64,000 nucleotides of DNA from Brevibacterium sp. CCUG 69071 (lineage in GTDB: Bacteria; Actinomycetota; Actinomycetes; Actinomycetales; Brevibacteriaceae): positions 310,001 through 374,000 of the forward strand of contig NZ_PGFV01000001.1 in NCBI RefSeq assembly GCF_021023135.1, in the 5' to 3' direction. The position numbers and the translations under genes are program-made. The notes beneath the pieces are model-generated. The model did no database searches and was not told the DNA's origin. It saw only the letters and a program-made list of their open reading frames with translations. Positions 45,572 through 54,596 of the stretch are shown in pieces (within the stretch, counting starts at the first letter, position 1; every line of letters starts with the position of its first letter).

Positions 45572-46159
45572 CTACTGCTGTGCGGCCTTCGCCGCCTTCG
45601 CTGCGGCCTTCTGCTCCTTCTTAAACGCCCGGACTTCCAGCAATGTGCCCTCGTCGACGACATCGGCGATCGAGCGGCGACTGCCATCGGCGCCGTAATC
45701 ACCGGCCGCCTCCCGCCACCCCTCGGCACTGAGGCCGAACTGCTTGCCCAACAGGGCCAGGAAGATCTTCGCCTTCTGCTCGCCGAACCCAGGCAGCTTC
45801 TTCAGTCGTTTGAGCACCTCGGGGCCGGTCGGGTCACCCGTCGTCCAGATCGCCGCAGTATCGCCGTCATAGTCGTCGACGATCGCCTCGGCGAGCTTCT
45901 GCACCCGTGCGGCCATCGACTTGGGAAAGCGATGCACGGCGGGCTTGATCGAGAACTGCTCGAGGAAATCGTCGGGATTCATCTCAGCGATCTCCTCGAC
46001 ATCGAGCTTGCCCAACCTCTCTGCCAACTTCGCCGGGCCGGCGAACGCGACCTCCATCGGCACCTGCTGATCGAGGAGCATGCCCATCAGCAGTGCGAAC
46101 GGATCATCGGCGAGGATGGCATCGGACTGAGGATCACCGGAGAGGAATACTGAGCTCAT
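45572..46159 (-). CDS. HhH-GPD-type base-excision repair-like protein
   Basis: A 195-residue protein with a helix-hairpin-helix, LPGFGEQKAKIFLALLGKQFG, near its centre and the N-terminal DPFALLMGMLLDQQVPMEVAFAGP helix seen in HhH-GPD DNA glycosylases. Actinobacterial proteins of this small type lack the iron-sulfur cluster of EndoIII/MutY; their base specificity is not established. The tail is an Ala/Lys-rich helix. It is divergent from the YchJ-like gene. Confidence 0.78.
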   Translation of the reverse strand: MSSVFLSGDPQSDAILADDPFALLMGMLLDQQVPMEVAFAGPAKLAERLGKLDVEEIAEMNPDDFLEQFSIKPAVHRFPKSMAARVQKLAEAIVDDYDGDTAAIWTTGDPTGPEVLKRLKKLPGFGEQKAKIFLALLGKQFGLSAEGWREAAGDYGADGSRRSIADVVDEGTLLEVRAFKKEQKAAAKAAKAAQQ

Positions 46160-46215
46160 ACCCCCATAATCGCATGCAATCGGACAGCGAGCACCCCCGG
46201 AGATATCATCGGCCC

Positions 46216-46599
46216 ATGATCTGTCCCTGCTCCGGCCGCCCGCCGGGAACCACCTACGACCTCTGCTGCCGCCCGGCCCTCGACGGCGAAATCTGGCCGA
46301 CCACCGCCGAGGCGCTCATGCGATCCCGCTACACCGCGTTCGCTCTCGGCAACGACGACCACCTGTTCCGCACCTGGCACGCCCGGACTCGCCCCTCGGA
46401 TGTCGGCGTCGATGACGACACCACGTGGCAGGGTCTGACGATCCTCGACACCACGGACGGAGGCGAGAACGACACCACGGGGACGGTGCACTTCCGCGCC
46501 GTCTACAGGGACCACCTCGGCGACCATGTGCTCGAGGAGAACTCCATGTTCGTTCGACGCGCCGGTCGGTGGATGTACCTCGAGCCCTTGGAGTCCTGA
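46216..46599 (+). CDS. YchJ-like (UPF0225) protein with SEC-C-type cysteines
   Basis: A 127-residue protein: MICPCSGRPPGTTYDLCCRPAL is a SEC-C-like Cys cluster that may bind zinc, followed by the NTF2-like YchJ body (EALMRSRYTAFALGNDDHLFRTWH ... FRAVYRD ... ENSMFVRRAGRWMYLEP). Function unknown for the family. The start at 46216 is fixed by TATCAT (46204-46209) exactly 6 nt upstream, although the frame is open earlier. Confidence 0.85.
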   Translation: MICPCSGRPPGTTYDLCCRPALDGEIWPTTAEALMRSRYTAFALGNDDHLFRTWHARTRPSDVGVDDDTTWQGLTILDTTDGGENDTTGTVHFRAVYRDHLGDHVLEENSMFVRRAGRWMYLEPLES

Positions 46600-46656
46600 G
46601 CACTAACTGCCTACAATTGCCCCAGCGGCGCATCCAACGCCCAGCCCAGATCGTGG

Positions 46657-46776
46657 CCCCAGCACACGATCGCATGGCGAAGGGGAGGAGATCCTCGGAC
46701 GAAACCGGCACGGTGCTTTCCTGACCCCTGACCAGGTTTCGTGCTGGGGAGGAGCTTGGTCGTCGAAGGAAGACCA
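46657..46776 (+). promoter_or_regulatory. competing inverted repeats and ribosome-site hairpin before the DUF2087 gene
   Basis: CCCCAGCAC (46657-46665) pairs with GTGCTGGGG (46741-46749), and ACGAAACC (46699-46706) pairs with GGTTTCGT (46735-46742). The two stems share bases, so they exclude each other. Just downstream TGGTC (46757-46761) and GACCA (46772-46776) bracket the ribosome site GAAGGAA, 2 nt before the ATG. The intergenic gap of 179 nt holds nothing else I recognise. Confidence 0.4.
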
Positions 46777-46778
46777 CC

Positions 46779-47267
46779 ATGACCAAGAACAAGGACTTCA
46801 AAACCCTCGTGCGTGCGCGGATGTCCGCGACCGGGGAGAACTACACCTCAGCCCGATCGGCGCTGATCACCCAGGATCTGCTCGAAGCCACGGCACATCA
46901 GTGTGCCGCGCACCCCGAAGATCCCGAACTCGACACCGCGCTCGAGGCCTTCAGACGCAAGACCCGATCTTCCTTCATGCCGGGGACGACCCTGCTCGCG
47001 ATTCCGACGAAGCGACGGGCCCTCGTCGTCATCCTTCTCGACCTCCTGACGACCTTCGACCCGGATCGGGTCTACACGGAACCTGAGGTCAACGACCACC
47101 TGCGACGATTCCACCCCGACTGCGCACGACTGCGCCGCGAACTCGTCGACTACGGCTACCTCGCACGCGATCCCCACACCGGTCGCTACTGGATGAACAC
47201 GGCTCTTCCCGATCGGCGCGGCAACCAGGCACAAGAGGCGAAGGACCTCGAATCGTTTCTGCGGTGA
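46779..47267 (+). CDS. DUF2087 domain protein
   Basis: A 162-residue cytoplasmic protein. The N-terminus MTKNKDFKTLVRARMSATGENYTSAR is a short helical motif often found attached to varied small proteins in actinobacteria. Residues about 70-150 match DUF2087: IPTKRRALVVILLDLLTTFDP..YTEPEVNDHLRRFHPDCARLRRELVDYGYLARDPHTGRYW, a winged-helix-like module suggestive of nucleic-acid binding. The ribosome site GAAGGAAG lies in the loop of a short hairpin. Function unknown. Confidence 0.8.
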   Translation: MTKNKDFKTLVRARMSATGENYTSARSALITQDLLEATAHQCAAHPEDPELDTALEAFRRKTRSSFMPGTTLLAIPTKRRALVVILLDLLTTFDPDRVYTEPEVNDHLRRFHPDCARLRRELVDYGYLARDPHTGRYWMNTALPDRRGNQAQEAKDLESFLR

Positions 47268-47325
47268 GTCGGCGAACACGTATCCTGGACTCTCGGCCAC
47301 CACCGGCAATCAACTAGGAGTCTTC

Positions 47326-47835
47326 ATGGGCCAGGCATATCACGCCGATTCGAGCGATCTCAACGACAAAGAGATCCTCACCTGGGACACATTCGGCACC
47401 TCGGCCAGAGACTTGGCGCAGACGATCGCGGACTCCGACTACGATCCGGAGATCGTCATCGCCGTGGCCCGTGGGGGACTGCTTCCCGCCGGTGCCCTGG
47501 CCTATGCGCTGGGCCTCAAGCTCTCCGACGCGATCAACGTCGAGTTCTACACCGACGTGCATGAGACCCTGCCCGACCCGATCCTGCTGGCCCCGATGCT
47601 CGACATCGACGCGATCAAGGGCAAGAAGCTGCTCGTCGTCGATGACGTCGCCGACTCCGGACGGACCCTGGCCCTCGTGCTCGAGCTGCTGCGCAAGCAC
47701 GGCGCCGAGGCCCAGTCGGCCGTCATCTACGCGAAGTCGGCGTCGATCATCGACCCCGACTTCGTGTGGAAGCGCACCGATCAGTGGATCGTCTTCCCCT
47801 GGTCGGCCGAACCCCCGGTCCAGCCCAGCAAGTAG
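47326..47835 (+). CDS. phosphoribosyltransferase
   Basis: A 169-residue type I phosphoribosyltransferase. The PRPP-binding loop LLVVDDVADSGRTLALV and the earlier IVIAVARGGLLPAGALAYALG are diagnostic, and WIVFPW near the C-terminus resembles xanthine/guanine-type enzymes. Base specificity cannot be fixed. It has an AGGAG ribosome site 9 nt before the ATG. Confidence 0.85.
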   Translation: MGQAYHADSSDLNDKEILTWDTFGTSARDLAQTIADSDYDPEIVIAVARGGLLPAGALAYALGLKLSDAINVEFYTDVHETLPDPILLAPMLDIDAIKGKKLLVVDDVADSGRTLALVLELLRKHGAEAQSAVIYAKSASIIDPDFVWKRTDQWIVFPWSAEPPVQPSK

Positions 47836-47876
47836 GCACACCGACAGACCGGACAACCAGCAAGTAAGCTGACGAC

Positions 47877-49208
47877 GTGAACACGACACGGGAGATCCAT
47901 GCTCAGTGCGGGCGCGTCCGCGCCTACGAAGCCGGCGAGGTGGTCCGGGCACGGGGCATCCGCTATGCCCGCGCGAAGCGCTTCGCCCCACCGGTCGACG
48001 AACCAGCTGTCGACAGCATCGACGGTGCGGGACCGGGACCAGCCAGCCCGCAGCTGCGCCGTGATCCGAACGCGGGCATGACCTTCGATCAGCTCGGCGG
48101 ACTGCCGATAAGTGAAGACTGTCTGCGCGTGAGTGTGACGATGCCTCGGGACGTGCACACGCCGAGGGACGCTGCCGGTGCGGGCGCGGAGCCATCACGG
48201 CTGCCGGTTCTCGTCTGGATCCACGGCGGCGCCTACGTCGCAGGCGCCGGAGACGCGGAGATCTACAACCCGCACGCCCTCGTCGCCGAACAGAACATCA
48301 TCGTCGTCTCGGTCACCTACCGCTTAGGGATCCTCGGCTATCTGGGTCTGGGGAAGCCCGAGCACTCGAACCTCGGCCTGCTCGATCAGATCTCGGCCCT
48401 GCGCTGGGTCCAGCGCAATATCGCTGCGTTCGGGGGTGACCCGGACAACGTCACGATCGCCGGGCAGAGTGCCGGCGCCGACGCCTGCGCACATCTGATG
48501 ATCGCCGAGGCGACCGAGCACTTATTCCACCGCGTGATCATGGCCTCCGCCCCCTTGGGCCTGGCCGGAGGCACCGAACCAATGAATTGGGCGATGGCCA
48601 GAGTCGCGCAGAAGATGAACCCGGAGGCGAACCTCGCCGAGGTTCTCGCCACCCAGGAAGAGGTGCACAAGGCCGCGCTCGTCGGTGGTCTGCATGCGGG
48701 AATGTGCTTCGGCGTCCACTACGGTGACCACCCCCTGCCTCCACGCTCCAAGGCCGGGGCGGCCTGGGCCGAGTCGGCTCGGAAATACGACGTGCTGATG
48801 ACCCGCACCGAACGTGAGATGGCCTTCTTCGCCGGTTTCGTCCCCGCCATCCGCCGCCTCCACGACCGACAGCTGACCTCCCCGATGCTCGAATCGCTGA
48901 TCTCGGGGATGACCTCGGCGGTGTACACCCGAGCGGCGAAGGAATTCTACGATCGGCACCGCATGTCCGGCGGGCAAGGTGCCCGTCTGCTCATCGTCTC
49001 CCGCGGCGACGGCAGCTTCTTCGATGCCGCTCACGCCGGTGACCTGCCGCTGCTGTTCCCCGGTCAGGTGTGGCACAAGAGTTTCCTCGACTACGGGGAG
49101 ACCGCAGCGATCGCTGGCCCCGAGCTGCGGACCATCTGGGGTCGCTTCACTGCCACCGGAGCATTGCCGCGGGTTCCCGTGCCCGGTCTCATCGACATCC
49201 TCGGGTGA
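47877..49208 (+). CDS. carboxylesterase type B family protein
   Basis: A 443-residue alpha/beta hydrolase. The oxyanion motif LVWIHGGAYVAGAG, the SEDCLRVSV segment, NLGLLDQISALRWVQRNIAAFGGDPDNVTIAGQSAG with the catalytic Ser, and a late FHAA-type acid/His region place it in the type B carboxylesterases, though it is shorter than the usual 500 residues. The nucleophile elbow is GQSAG rather than the more common GESAG. TAAGCT 6 nt before GTG 47877 suggests a leaderless mRNA. Confidence 0.82.
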   Translation: MNTTREIHAQCGRVRAYEAGEVVRARGIRYARAKRFAPPVDEPAVDSIDGAGPGPASPQLRRDPNAGMTFDQLGGLPISEDCLRVSVTMPRDVHTPRDAAGAGAEPSRLPVLVWIHGGAYVAGAGDAEIYNPHALVAEQNIIVVSVTYRLGILGYLGLGKPEHSNLGLLDQISALRWVQRNIAAFGGDPDNVTIAGQSAGADACAHLMIAEATEHLFHRVIMASAPLGLAGGTEPMNWAMARVAQKMNPEANLAEVLATQEEVHKAALVGGLHAGMCFGVHYGDHPLPPRSKAGAAWAESARKYDVLMTRTEREMAFFAGFVPAIRRLHDRQLTSPMLESLISGMTSAVYTRAAKEFYDRHRMSGGQGARLLIVSRGDGSFFDAAHAGDLPLLFPGQVWHKSFLDYGETAAIAGPELRTIWGRFTATGALPRVPVPGLIDILG

Positions 49209-49237
49209 TCCCCGGACCTCTCGACTATCGTTGAGCC

Positions 49238-50371
49238 ATGGACACAAGTCAGGTCTCCGCCGCGCGTTTGATCTCCCAGGGGCTCATCGGCCCGGCACCG
49301 ACGTCCCCGACCGGCAGCGCACTCCGCCCGGCAGCTGCTGTCGTCGAACACCTCGGGTGCGTGCAGGCGCAAGCCTTCGGCGGAGCTCTCGTCTCGGTTG
49401 CCCTGCGCGCCGATTCCCAAACGGGTGAGGGCGCCCCGGACGATTCGGGAACGGGTGTGGACGCGGTAAGAGCCGCCTTGGACTCCGGAGAGATCGTGCG
49501 CACCTGGACCCAGCGGGGAACCATCCACCTCACCACCGCGAAGGACGTCGGCTGGATCCTCGGCCTGACCGGACAGCGAATGATCAAGTCCACGGCCAAA
49601 CGTCGCGAATTCTTCGGCATCACCGATGCCATGCTCGATACCGCCGCAGGCCTGGCCGCCGAGGCGATCCGTGACCGTGGTCCTCTGACCAGGCAGGAGC
49701 TCCTCGATGCCTTCGCGCCGCTCGACGCCGGTGACGAATACGGGCACGACCGCTACCTCATCACCACACTCGCGCTGCAGGGCATCATCGTCCAAGCCCC
49801 GACGATCACGGGCAAAGACGATCTGAAGTACGTGCTCACCGACGAATGGGTGCCCGCCCCGACCCGCCTCGATGCCGAGGCCGCCCTGCACGAATGGACC
49901 AGGCGCTTTGTCCTCAGCCACGGCCCGGTCACCGTCGACGACACCGCCCGCTGGATGGGACTGCCGAAGACCGGAATCAAGAAGGCACTGGCAGCTGGAG
50001 TCGAATCCGGGGAGATCGTGGAGGCCCGCGTCGGTGAGATCGATGTCTTCCACGCCCCCGACCTCGAAGAACGACTGGCCGAATGGGAAAGAGACGCTCA
50101 GGCCACCCTGTTGCTGCCCGGTTTCGACGAGATCATTCTCGGCTACAAGGACCGCAGCGTCACACTCGCCCCCGCACATGAGAAGGCCGTGGTCCCTGGC
50201 GGCAACGGCATGTTCAAGAACACGGTCATCCAAGCCACCACAGCCCGAGGCACGTGGAAGCGCTCACCGCGAAAGACCGGTCCGCGCGTGGTCATCGAAC
50301 CCTTCGACGGTGAGAACCCGGACATTGCGGCCGCCGAGGCGGTCGCCGCGACCCATCCTGCCTTCTGCTGA
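49238..50371 (+). CDS. winged-helix DNA glycosylase-like protein (AlkZ family)
   Basis: A 377-residue HTH_42/AlkZ-type protein with tandem winged helices. The N-terminal VVEHLGCVQAQAFGGALVSVALRA carries the QxQ motif (CVQAQ) used by AlkZ/AZL glycosylases to open alkylated bases or interstrand crosslinks. RTWTQRGTIHLTTAKDVGWIL and the C-terminal LLPGFDEIILGYKDRS are further hallmarks. TATCGT (49226-49231) lies 6 nt before the ATG. Probable role: repair of bulky or crosslinked purine damage; biochemical specificity not proven. Confidence 0.82.
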   Translation: MDTSQVSAARLISQGLIGPAPTSPTGSALRPAAAVVEHLGCVQAQAFGGALVSVALRADSQTGEGAPDDSGTGVDAVRAALDSGEIVRTWTQRGTIHLTTAKDVGWILGLTGQRMIKSTAKRREFFGITDAMLDTAAGLAAEAIRDRGPLTRQELLDAFAPLDAGDEYGHDRYLITTLALQGIIVQAPTITGKDDLKYVLTDEWVPAPTRLDAEAALHEWTRRFVLSHGPVTVDDTARWMGLPKTGIKKALAAGVESGEIVEARVGEIDVFHAPDLEERLAEWERDAQATLLLPGFDEIILGYKDRSVTLAPAHEKAVVPGGNGMFKNTVIQATTARGTWKRSPRKTGPRVVIEPFDGENPDIAAAEAVAATHPAFC

Positions 50372-50414
50372 TCGCGCGCCCACAGCGGTGGGGTGGAGAA
50401 AGGAGGACGGGAAA

Positions 50415-51440
50415 ATGGTCACGGATGACCTCGTGAACGTCGGAATCATCGTCAATCCCAAACATGCGCGCACCACGCGAGCCTACGCAGACCTGGTACG
50501 GCGGCTCAGGGCACAGCGGATCCGGTATCGCAGCTCCTCGACGACACCCCAGCGATCTGGCGCCTGGCAGGCGGGAGAGCTCATCGGCTGGGGTGCGGAT
50601 ATCGTGATCATCCTCGGTGGGGACGGAACGATCCGCGCCGCCGCACCGGTGCTGGCGGCCGCCGAAACACCGGTGATGCTGGTTCCGACCGGGACGGCGA
50701 ATGTGCTCAGCCGACATGTGGGAATCCGATCCCACCGGCACGCCATCGCGGCGTGCGCCCGCCATGCCAGCGACGCGTGCGTCAGCCACGCCATCACGGC
50801 GTGCGCCAGCCGTGCCATCGCGGCGTGTGCCCAGCCCGGGTCGACGCGGGAGATCGGGGTTCCGATCAATGACGTCGAATTCCTCGACGTCGACGGACAC
50901 TGGCAGCGCAGCCACTTCATCTGCCTGGCAGGCCTCGGCGGAGACGCTCGGGCCGTGGCAGAGCACGGACGCGCCCCCGGTCTGCTCGGCTACGCCCTCG
51001 GAGGAGTGCGGGCAGTCTTCGCCCCGAGCATGGACGCCCGAATCGATGCGCCCACCGCCGGGGTTCCCGATACCAACGGAGCACCATCGCCGAGGTGGTC
51101 GATCATGGCCTCGAAGGTTGCCCGCCCGGCCGGTCCCATCCCGGTGTTTCCGCAGGCCCGGATCGACGCGGACGACTTCTCGTTCCTCAGCGTCGGGCCA
51201 CTGGCCGAGGAACCGGGGGACCGCCTTGGCGACTGGGCCCGCATCGCCGCCGCCTGCCTGCAGGGTCGACCGGGTGCGCCGGCGACCATGAACTATCGGA
51301 CGGGCCGTGAACTCACGATCGGACTCGACTCCCCGGAGCCGGCGCATCTCGACGGGGACCCCATCGGAGACTGTCTGGGCATGCGCATCAGCGCCGGGAC
51401 CACACGGCTGCGAGTCCTCGTCCCGGAGGCAGAGGACTGA
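50415..51440 (+). CDS. diacylglycerol kinase-like protein with cysteine repeat insert
   Basis: A 341-residue lipid-kinase catalytic-domain protein. VGIIVNPKHA opens the fold, GADIVIILGGDGTIRAAAPVLA carries the GGDGT nucleotide motif (68-72), and PTGTANVLSRHVGI follows; the C-terminal AHLDGDPIGDC matches the usual xxDGE-type motif. Residues 108-139 are an insert of four 8-residue repeats, each with one Cys (114, 122, 130, 138), encoded by a 24-nt tandem repeat. It is adjacent to the helix and loop after the substrate motif and may be surface exposed. AGGAGG lies 8 nt before the ATG. Substrate lipid not determinable. Confidence 0.82.
   Translation: MVTDDLVNVGIIVNPKHARTTRAYADLVRRLRAQRIRYRSSSTTPQRSGAWQAGELIGWGADIVIILGGDGTIRAAAPVLAAAETPVMLVPTGTANVLSRHVGIRSHRHAIAACARHASDACVSHAITACASRAIAACAQPGSTREIGVPINDVEFLDVDGHWQRSHFICLAGLGGDARAVAEHGRAPGLLGYALGGVRAVFAPSMDARIDAPTAGVPDTNGAPSPRWSIMASKVARPAGPIPVFPQARIDADDFSFLSVGPLAEEPGDRLGDWARIAAACLQGRPGAPATMNYRTGRELTIGLDSPEPAHLDGDPIGDCLGMRISAGTTRLRVLVPEAED
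50736..50831 (+). repeat. four-copy 24-nt in-frame tandem repeat
   Basis: Units at 50736-50759, 50760-50783, 50784-50807 and 50808-50831, each 24 nt with a consensus (R/S)-H-A-I-x-A-C-A. The reading frame is kept through all copies. Unit 2 is the most diverged. Confidence 0.9.
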
Positions 51441-51509
51441 GCATTCCGGACCTGATGCGGCATTCCGATCTTCAGGATCGGACCGAGCTGCCGCACCGGG
51501 CGGAGAACC

Positions 51510-53126
51510 CTAGCGGCGACGGCGTGAAGTGCCGAAGATGCCGCGGGCGATCTCCCTGGCGGCGGTGCGGGTGAACTGTTTGAACGCGGAGGACTTCACC
51601 ACCTGGGAGAACATGTTCTCCTCCGCGGGCTCCTTCTTCGACCGGGACTTCGAACCCGGTGTCGACCCGGTTTCCTCCGGGAACGGCACCTTGTCCGCAG
51701 AGTCCGAGGAACCCTGAGGATCCGGCGTCCCCGGCGAGGACTGACCCGCGGCCTGCTCCTCGGCATGAGCCTCGGAACCGGATTCGAGGCGTTTGGCGAG
51801 GATCTCCCGGGCCGACTGGTTGTCGATCGCGGTCCCGTACTTCTCGTACTGATCCGATGCCTTGACCGCCGCGGTGACCTCGCCCTCACCCATCGGACCC
51901 ATCTTCGATTCCGGTGCCCGCATCCGCGTCGGCGCCACGGGAGTGGGCACACCGTCGGGGTCCATCACGGTCACCACGGCCTCACCGGTACCCAGGGTCG
52001 TCAGCAGTTCGGCAAGGTCGTAATCGGACTTCGGGAAGGTCTGCACGGTCGCCTTGAGCGCCTTCGCATCATTGGGGGTGTGCGCCCGCAGCTGATGCTG
52101 GATCCGCGAACCCAACTGGGCGAGCACGTCCTCAGGCACATCCTTCGGCGTCTGGGTGACGAAGAAGACGCCCACGCCCTTGGACCTGATGAGGCGCACG
52201 GTCTGCGTCACCGACTGCAGGAACGCCTTCGAGGCATCGGCGAAGAGCAGGTGCGCCTCATCGAAGAAGAAGACGAGGGAGGGCTTGTCCGGATCGCCGA
52301 CCTCGGGCAGATCCTGGAACAGGTCCGCGAGCAGCCACATGAGGAAGGTGGAGAAGAGGGCAGGGGACTGGTTGAGCTTCTGCAGCTCGAGCACGGAGAC
52401 GATGCCGGCACCGTTGTCATCGGTGCGCAGCAGATCGGCTGTGTCGAACTCGGGTTCGCCGAAGAACACGTCTCCGCCCTGCGCGCTCAGCTCGGAGATG
52501 TTGCGCAGGATGACGCCCACGGTGGCCTTCGATGCCCCGCCGATGCTCTCGAGGTCGGCCTTGCCCTCAGCAGAGGTGAGGAAGTAGAGCACGGCCTGCA
52601 GATCGCTGAGATCGAGCAGGGCCAGTCCGGCCTTGTCCGCGTAGTGGAAGACGAGCGAGAGCACGGATTCCTGGGTGTCGTTGAGCTCGAGGACCTTGGC
52701 CAGCAGAATCGGACCGAAGGAAGTCACCGTCGCGCGCAGCGGAGTGCCGAGTCCGGAGTCGCCGAGCGTGTAGAACTCGGTCGGGTTGGCCTTCGGCTCC
52801 CACTCCTGACCGGCCGCGTCGAGGCGTTTGCGCAGCTTCTCGGATTCGGTTCCGGCCGCACCGATGCCCGAGAGGTCGCCCTTGATATCGGAGGCGAAGA
52901 CCGGGACACCGGCGCGGGAGAGCTGTTCGGCGAGCACCTGCAGGGTCACGGTCTTGCCCGTTCCCGTGGCACCGGCGACCAGGCCGTGCCGGTTGAACAT
53001 GCCCAGCGGGATCGAGATCGGGGTGTCCGGTGAGAGCTCCTCGCCGTCGAGGGCCACTCCCAGCTGAACTGTCGGAGTGTCGAAGGTGTAGCCGTCCTTG
53101 AGCGTCTGCAGTGGCTGAGTAGTCAT
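51510..53126 (-). CDS. HerA/YjgR-like ATPase (DUF853)
   Basis: A 538-residue P-loop ATPase. Walker A is GLVAGATGTGKTVTL, followed by FASDIKGDLSG; Walker B is PSLVFFFDEAHLLF, and FVTQTPKDVPEDVLAQLGSRIQHQLRA follows the HerA-like pattern. The C-terminal 120 residues are a Glu/Ser/Pro/Lys-rich linker and a basic amphipathic tail (FTRTAAREIARGIFGTSRRRR). Members of DUF853/YjgR are hexameric translocase-like ATPases of undefined role. It starts 10 nt after the pdxT stop; TAAAGAT just upstream may provide its own promoter. Confidence 0.85.
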   Translation of the reverse strand: MTTQPLQTLKDGYTFDTPTVQLGVALDGEELSPDTPISIPLGMFNRHGLVAGATGTGKTVTLQVLAEQLSRAGVPVFASDIKGDLSGIGAAGTESEKLRKRLDAAGQEWEPKANPTEFYTLGDSGLGTPLRATVTSFGPILLAKVLELNDTQESVLSLVFHYADKAGLALLDLSDLQAVLYFLTSAEGKADLESIGGASKATVGVILRNISELSAQGGDVFFGEPEFDTADLLRTDDNGAGIVSVLELQKLNQSPALFSTFLMWLLADLFQDLPEVGDPDKPSLVFFFDEAHLLFADASKAFLQSVTQTVRLIRSKGVGVFFVTQTPKDVPEDVLAQLGSRIQHQLRAHTPNDAKALKATVQTFPKSDYDLAELLTTLGTGEAVVTVMDPDGVPTPVAPTRMRAPESKMGPMGEGEVTAAVKASDQYEKYGTAIDNQSAREILAKRLESGSEAHAEEQAAGQSSPGTPDPQGSSDSADKVPFPEETGSTPGSKSRSKKEPAEENMFSQVVKSSAFKQFTRTAAREIARGIFGTSRRRR

Positions 53127-53136
53127 AGGGCAATCT

Positions 53137-53721
53137 TTACACAGCCGCACCGAGGTGGTGGAGGAATTCTGCGTGGATTCGCAGGTCCTCACCCAGCTCG
53201 GGATGGAAGCTGGCACCCCACACATTCGCCGCTCGCACGAGGACCGGATGCCCGTCATGACGCGCGAGGATCTCGACTCCTGGGCCGCTGTCGAGGATCC
53301 GCGGCGCCCGGATGAAAGTGGCGGTGAAGTCTCCCGACAGGCCGGTGATCGCCACAGGCGCCGAGAACGACTCCCGCTGCCTGCCGTAGGCATTGCGCGC
53401 CACCGTGACATCGAGCCCGCCGAGGCGGTCGTACCCGTCCAGCGAATCGTCGCCGAGGCGATCGGCGAGCAGGATGAGACCGGCACAGGTGCCGAATGTC
53501 GGCAGTCCCGCCCGGATCGTGCGTCCGAGGACCGGGAAGAATCCGGTGCCGGCGGCGAGGCGGACCATGGCGCTGGATTCTCCGCCGGGCAGGACGATCG
53601 CATCGAGTCCGGGCAGATGCTCGGGGCGGGTGACCCGACGGGTCTCGGCCCCCAGGGAGGTGAGCATCGTGAGATGTTCGCGGAAGGCTCCCTGGAGGGC
53701 GAGGACGCCGACTCTCACCAT
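53137..53721 (-). CDS. pdxT: pyridoxal 5'-phosphate synthase glutaminase subunit PdxT
   Basis: A 194-residue class I glutaminase that supplies ammonia to PdxS. Triad: Cys in [11 protein letters not shown], His and Glu in [12 protein letters not shown]; the [13 protein letters not shown] motif is also typical. Start is ATG 53721 or GTG 53718, both overlapping the pdxS stop. Second gene of pdxST. Confidence 0.94.
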   Translation of the reverse strand: MVRVGVLALQGAFREHLTMLTSLGAETRRVTRPEHLPGLDAIVLPGGESSAMVRLAAGTGFFPVLGRTIRAGLPTFGTCAGLILLADRLGDDSLDGYDRLGGLDVTVARNAYGRQRESFSAPVAITGLSGDFTATFIRAPRILDSGPGVEILARHDGHPVLVRAANVWGASFHPELGEDLRIHAEFLHHLGAAV

Positions 53722-54596
53722 CCGCGTTCGGCCAGACGGTGGGGTGCCGCAACGTCGGCGACATTGATCCCGACCATGGCGTCACCGAGTCCGCGGGAGG
53801 CATTCGCCACGGCTGCCGCATCATCGAAGTGGGTGGTCGCCTCGACGATGGCCTTCGCCCGGGCCTCGGGGTTGCCGGACTTGAAGATCCCCGAGCCGAC
53901 GAAGACGCCGTCGGCTCCGAGCTGCATCATCATCGCCGCATCGGCCGGGGTGGCGATGCCGCCGGCGACGAAGGTGACCACGGGCAGTCGTCCGAGGCTC
54001 GCGACCTGCTTGACCAGTGGGTACGGGGCGGCGATCTCCTTGGCGGCGACGTAGAGCTCATCCTCGCTCTTGGCACTCAGGGCGCGGATCTCGGAGTTGA
54101 TGGTCCGCAGGTGGCGCATCGCCTCGGAGACGTCGCCGGTCCCGGCCTCTCCCTTCGAGCGGATCATCGACGCACCTTCGGTGATGCGGCGCAGGGCCTC
54201 GCCGAGGTTGGTCGCCCCGCAGACGAAGGGCACTTCGAAGACGGACTTGTCGATGTGATTGACGAAGTCGGCGGGGGAGAGGACCTCAGATTCGTCGATG
54301 TAGTCGACACCGAGGGTCTGCAGGATCTGGGCCTCGACGAAGTGTCCGATGCGGGCCTTGGCCATGACCGGAATTGAGACCGTCTCGATGATCGACTCGA
54401 TGAGCTCTGGATCGCTCATCCGGGCGACGCCGCCCTGGGCGCGGATGTCGGCGGGCACGCGTTCGAGGGCCATGACGGCCGAGGCGCCGGCGGCTTCGGC
54501 GATGCGGGCCTGCTCGGCGTTGACGACATCCATGATGACGCCGCCCTTGAGCATCTGGGCCAGGCCGGTGTTGAGCAGAGTCTGTGTCTGGGTCAT
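53715..54596 (-). CDS. pdxS: pyridoxal 5'-phosphate synthase subunit PdxS
   Basis: A 293-residue TIM-barrel synthase making PLP from ribose 5-phosphate, glyceraldehyde 3-phosphate and ammonia. The two catalytic lysines are visible in [12 protein letters not shown] and [13 protein letters not shown], with [17 protein letters not shown] at the N-terminus and [21 protein letters not shown] late in the barrel. First gene of pdxS-pdxT, divergent from pdxR. On the minus strand TAGGCT at 54706-54701 is a likely -10. Confidence 0.95.
   Translation of the reverse strand: MTQTQTLLNTGLAQMLKGGVIMDVVNAEQARIAEAAGASAVMALERVPADIRAQGGVARMSDPELIESIIETVSIPVMAKARIGHFVEAQILQTLGVDYIDESEVLSPADFVNHIDKSVFEVPFVCGATNLGEALRRITEGASMIRSKGEAGTGDVSEAMRHLRTINSEIRALSAKSEDELYVAAKEIAAPYPLVKQVASLGRLPVVTFVAGGIATPADAAMMMQLGADGVFVGSGIFKSGNPEARAKAIVEATTHFDDAAAVANASRGLGDAMVGINVADVAAPHRLAERGW

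Noticed and set aside
50736..50831. 24-nt repeats considered as a small CRISPR or non-coding iteron array
   Set aside because: Units abut without spacers, keep the reading frame and stay within a recognisable kinase fold.
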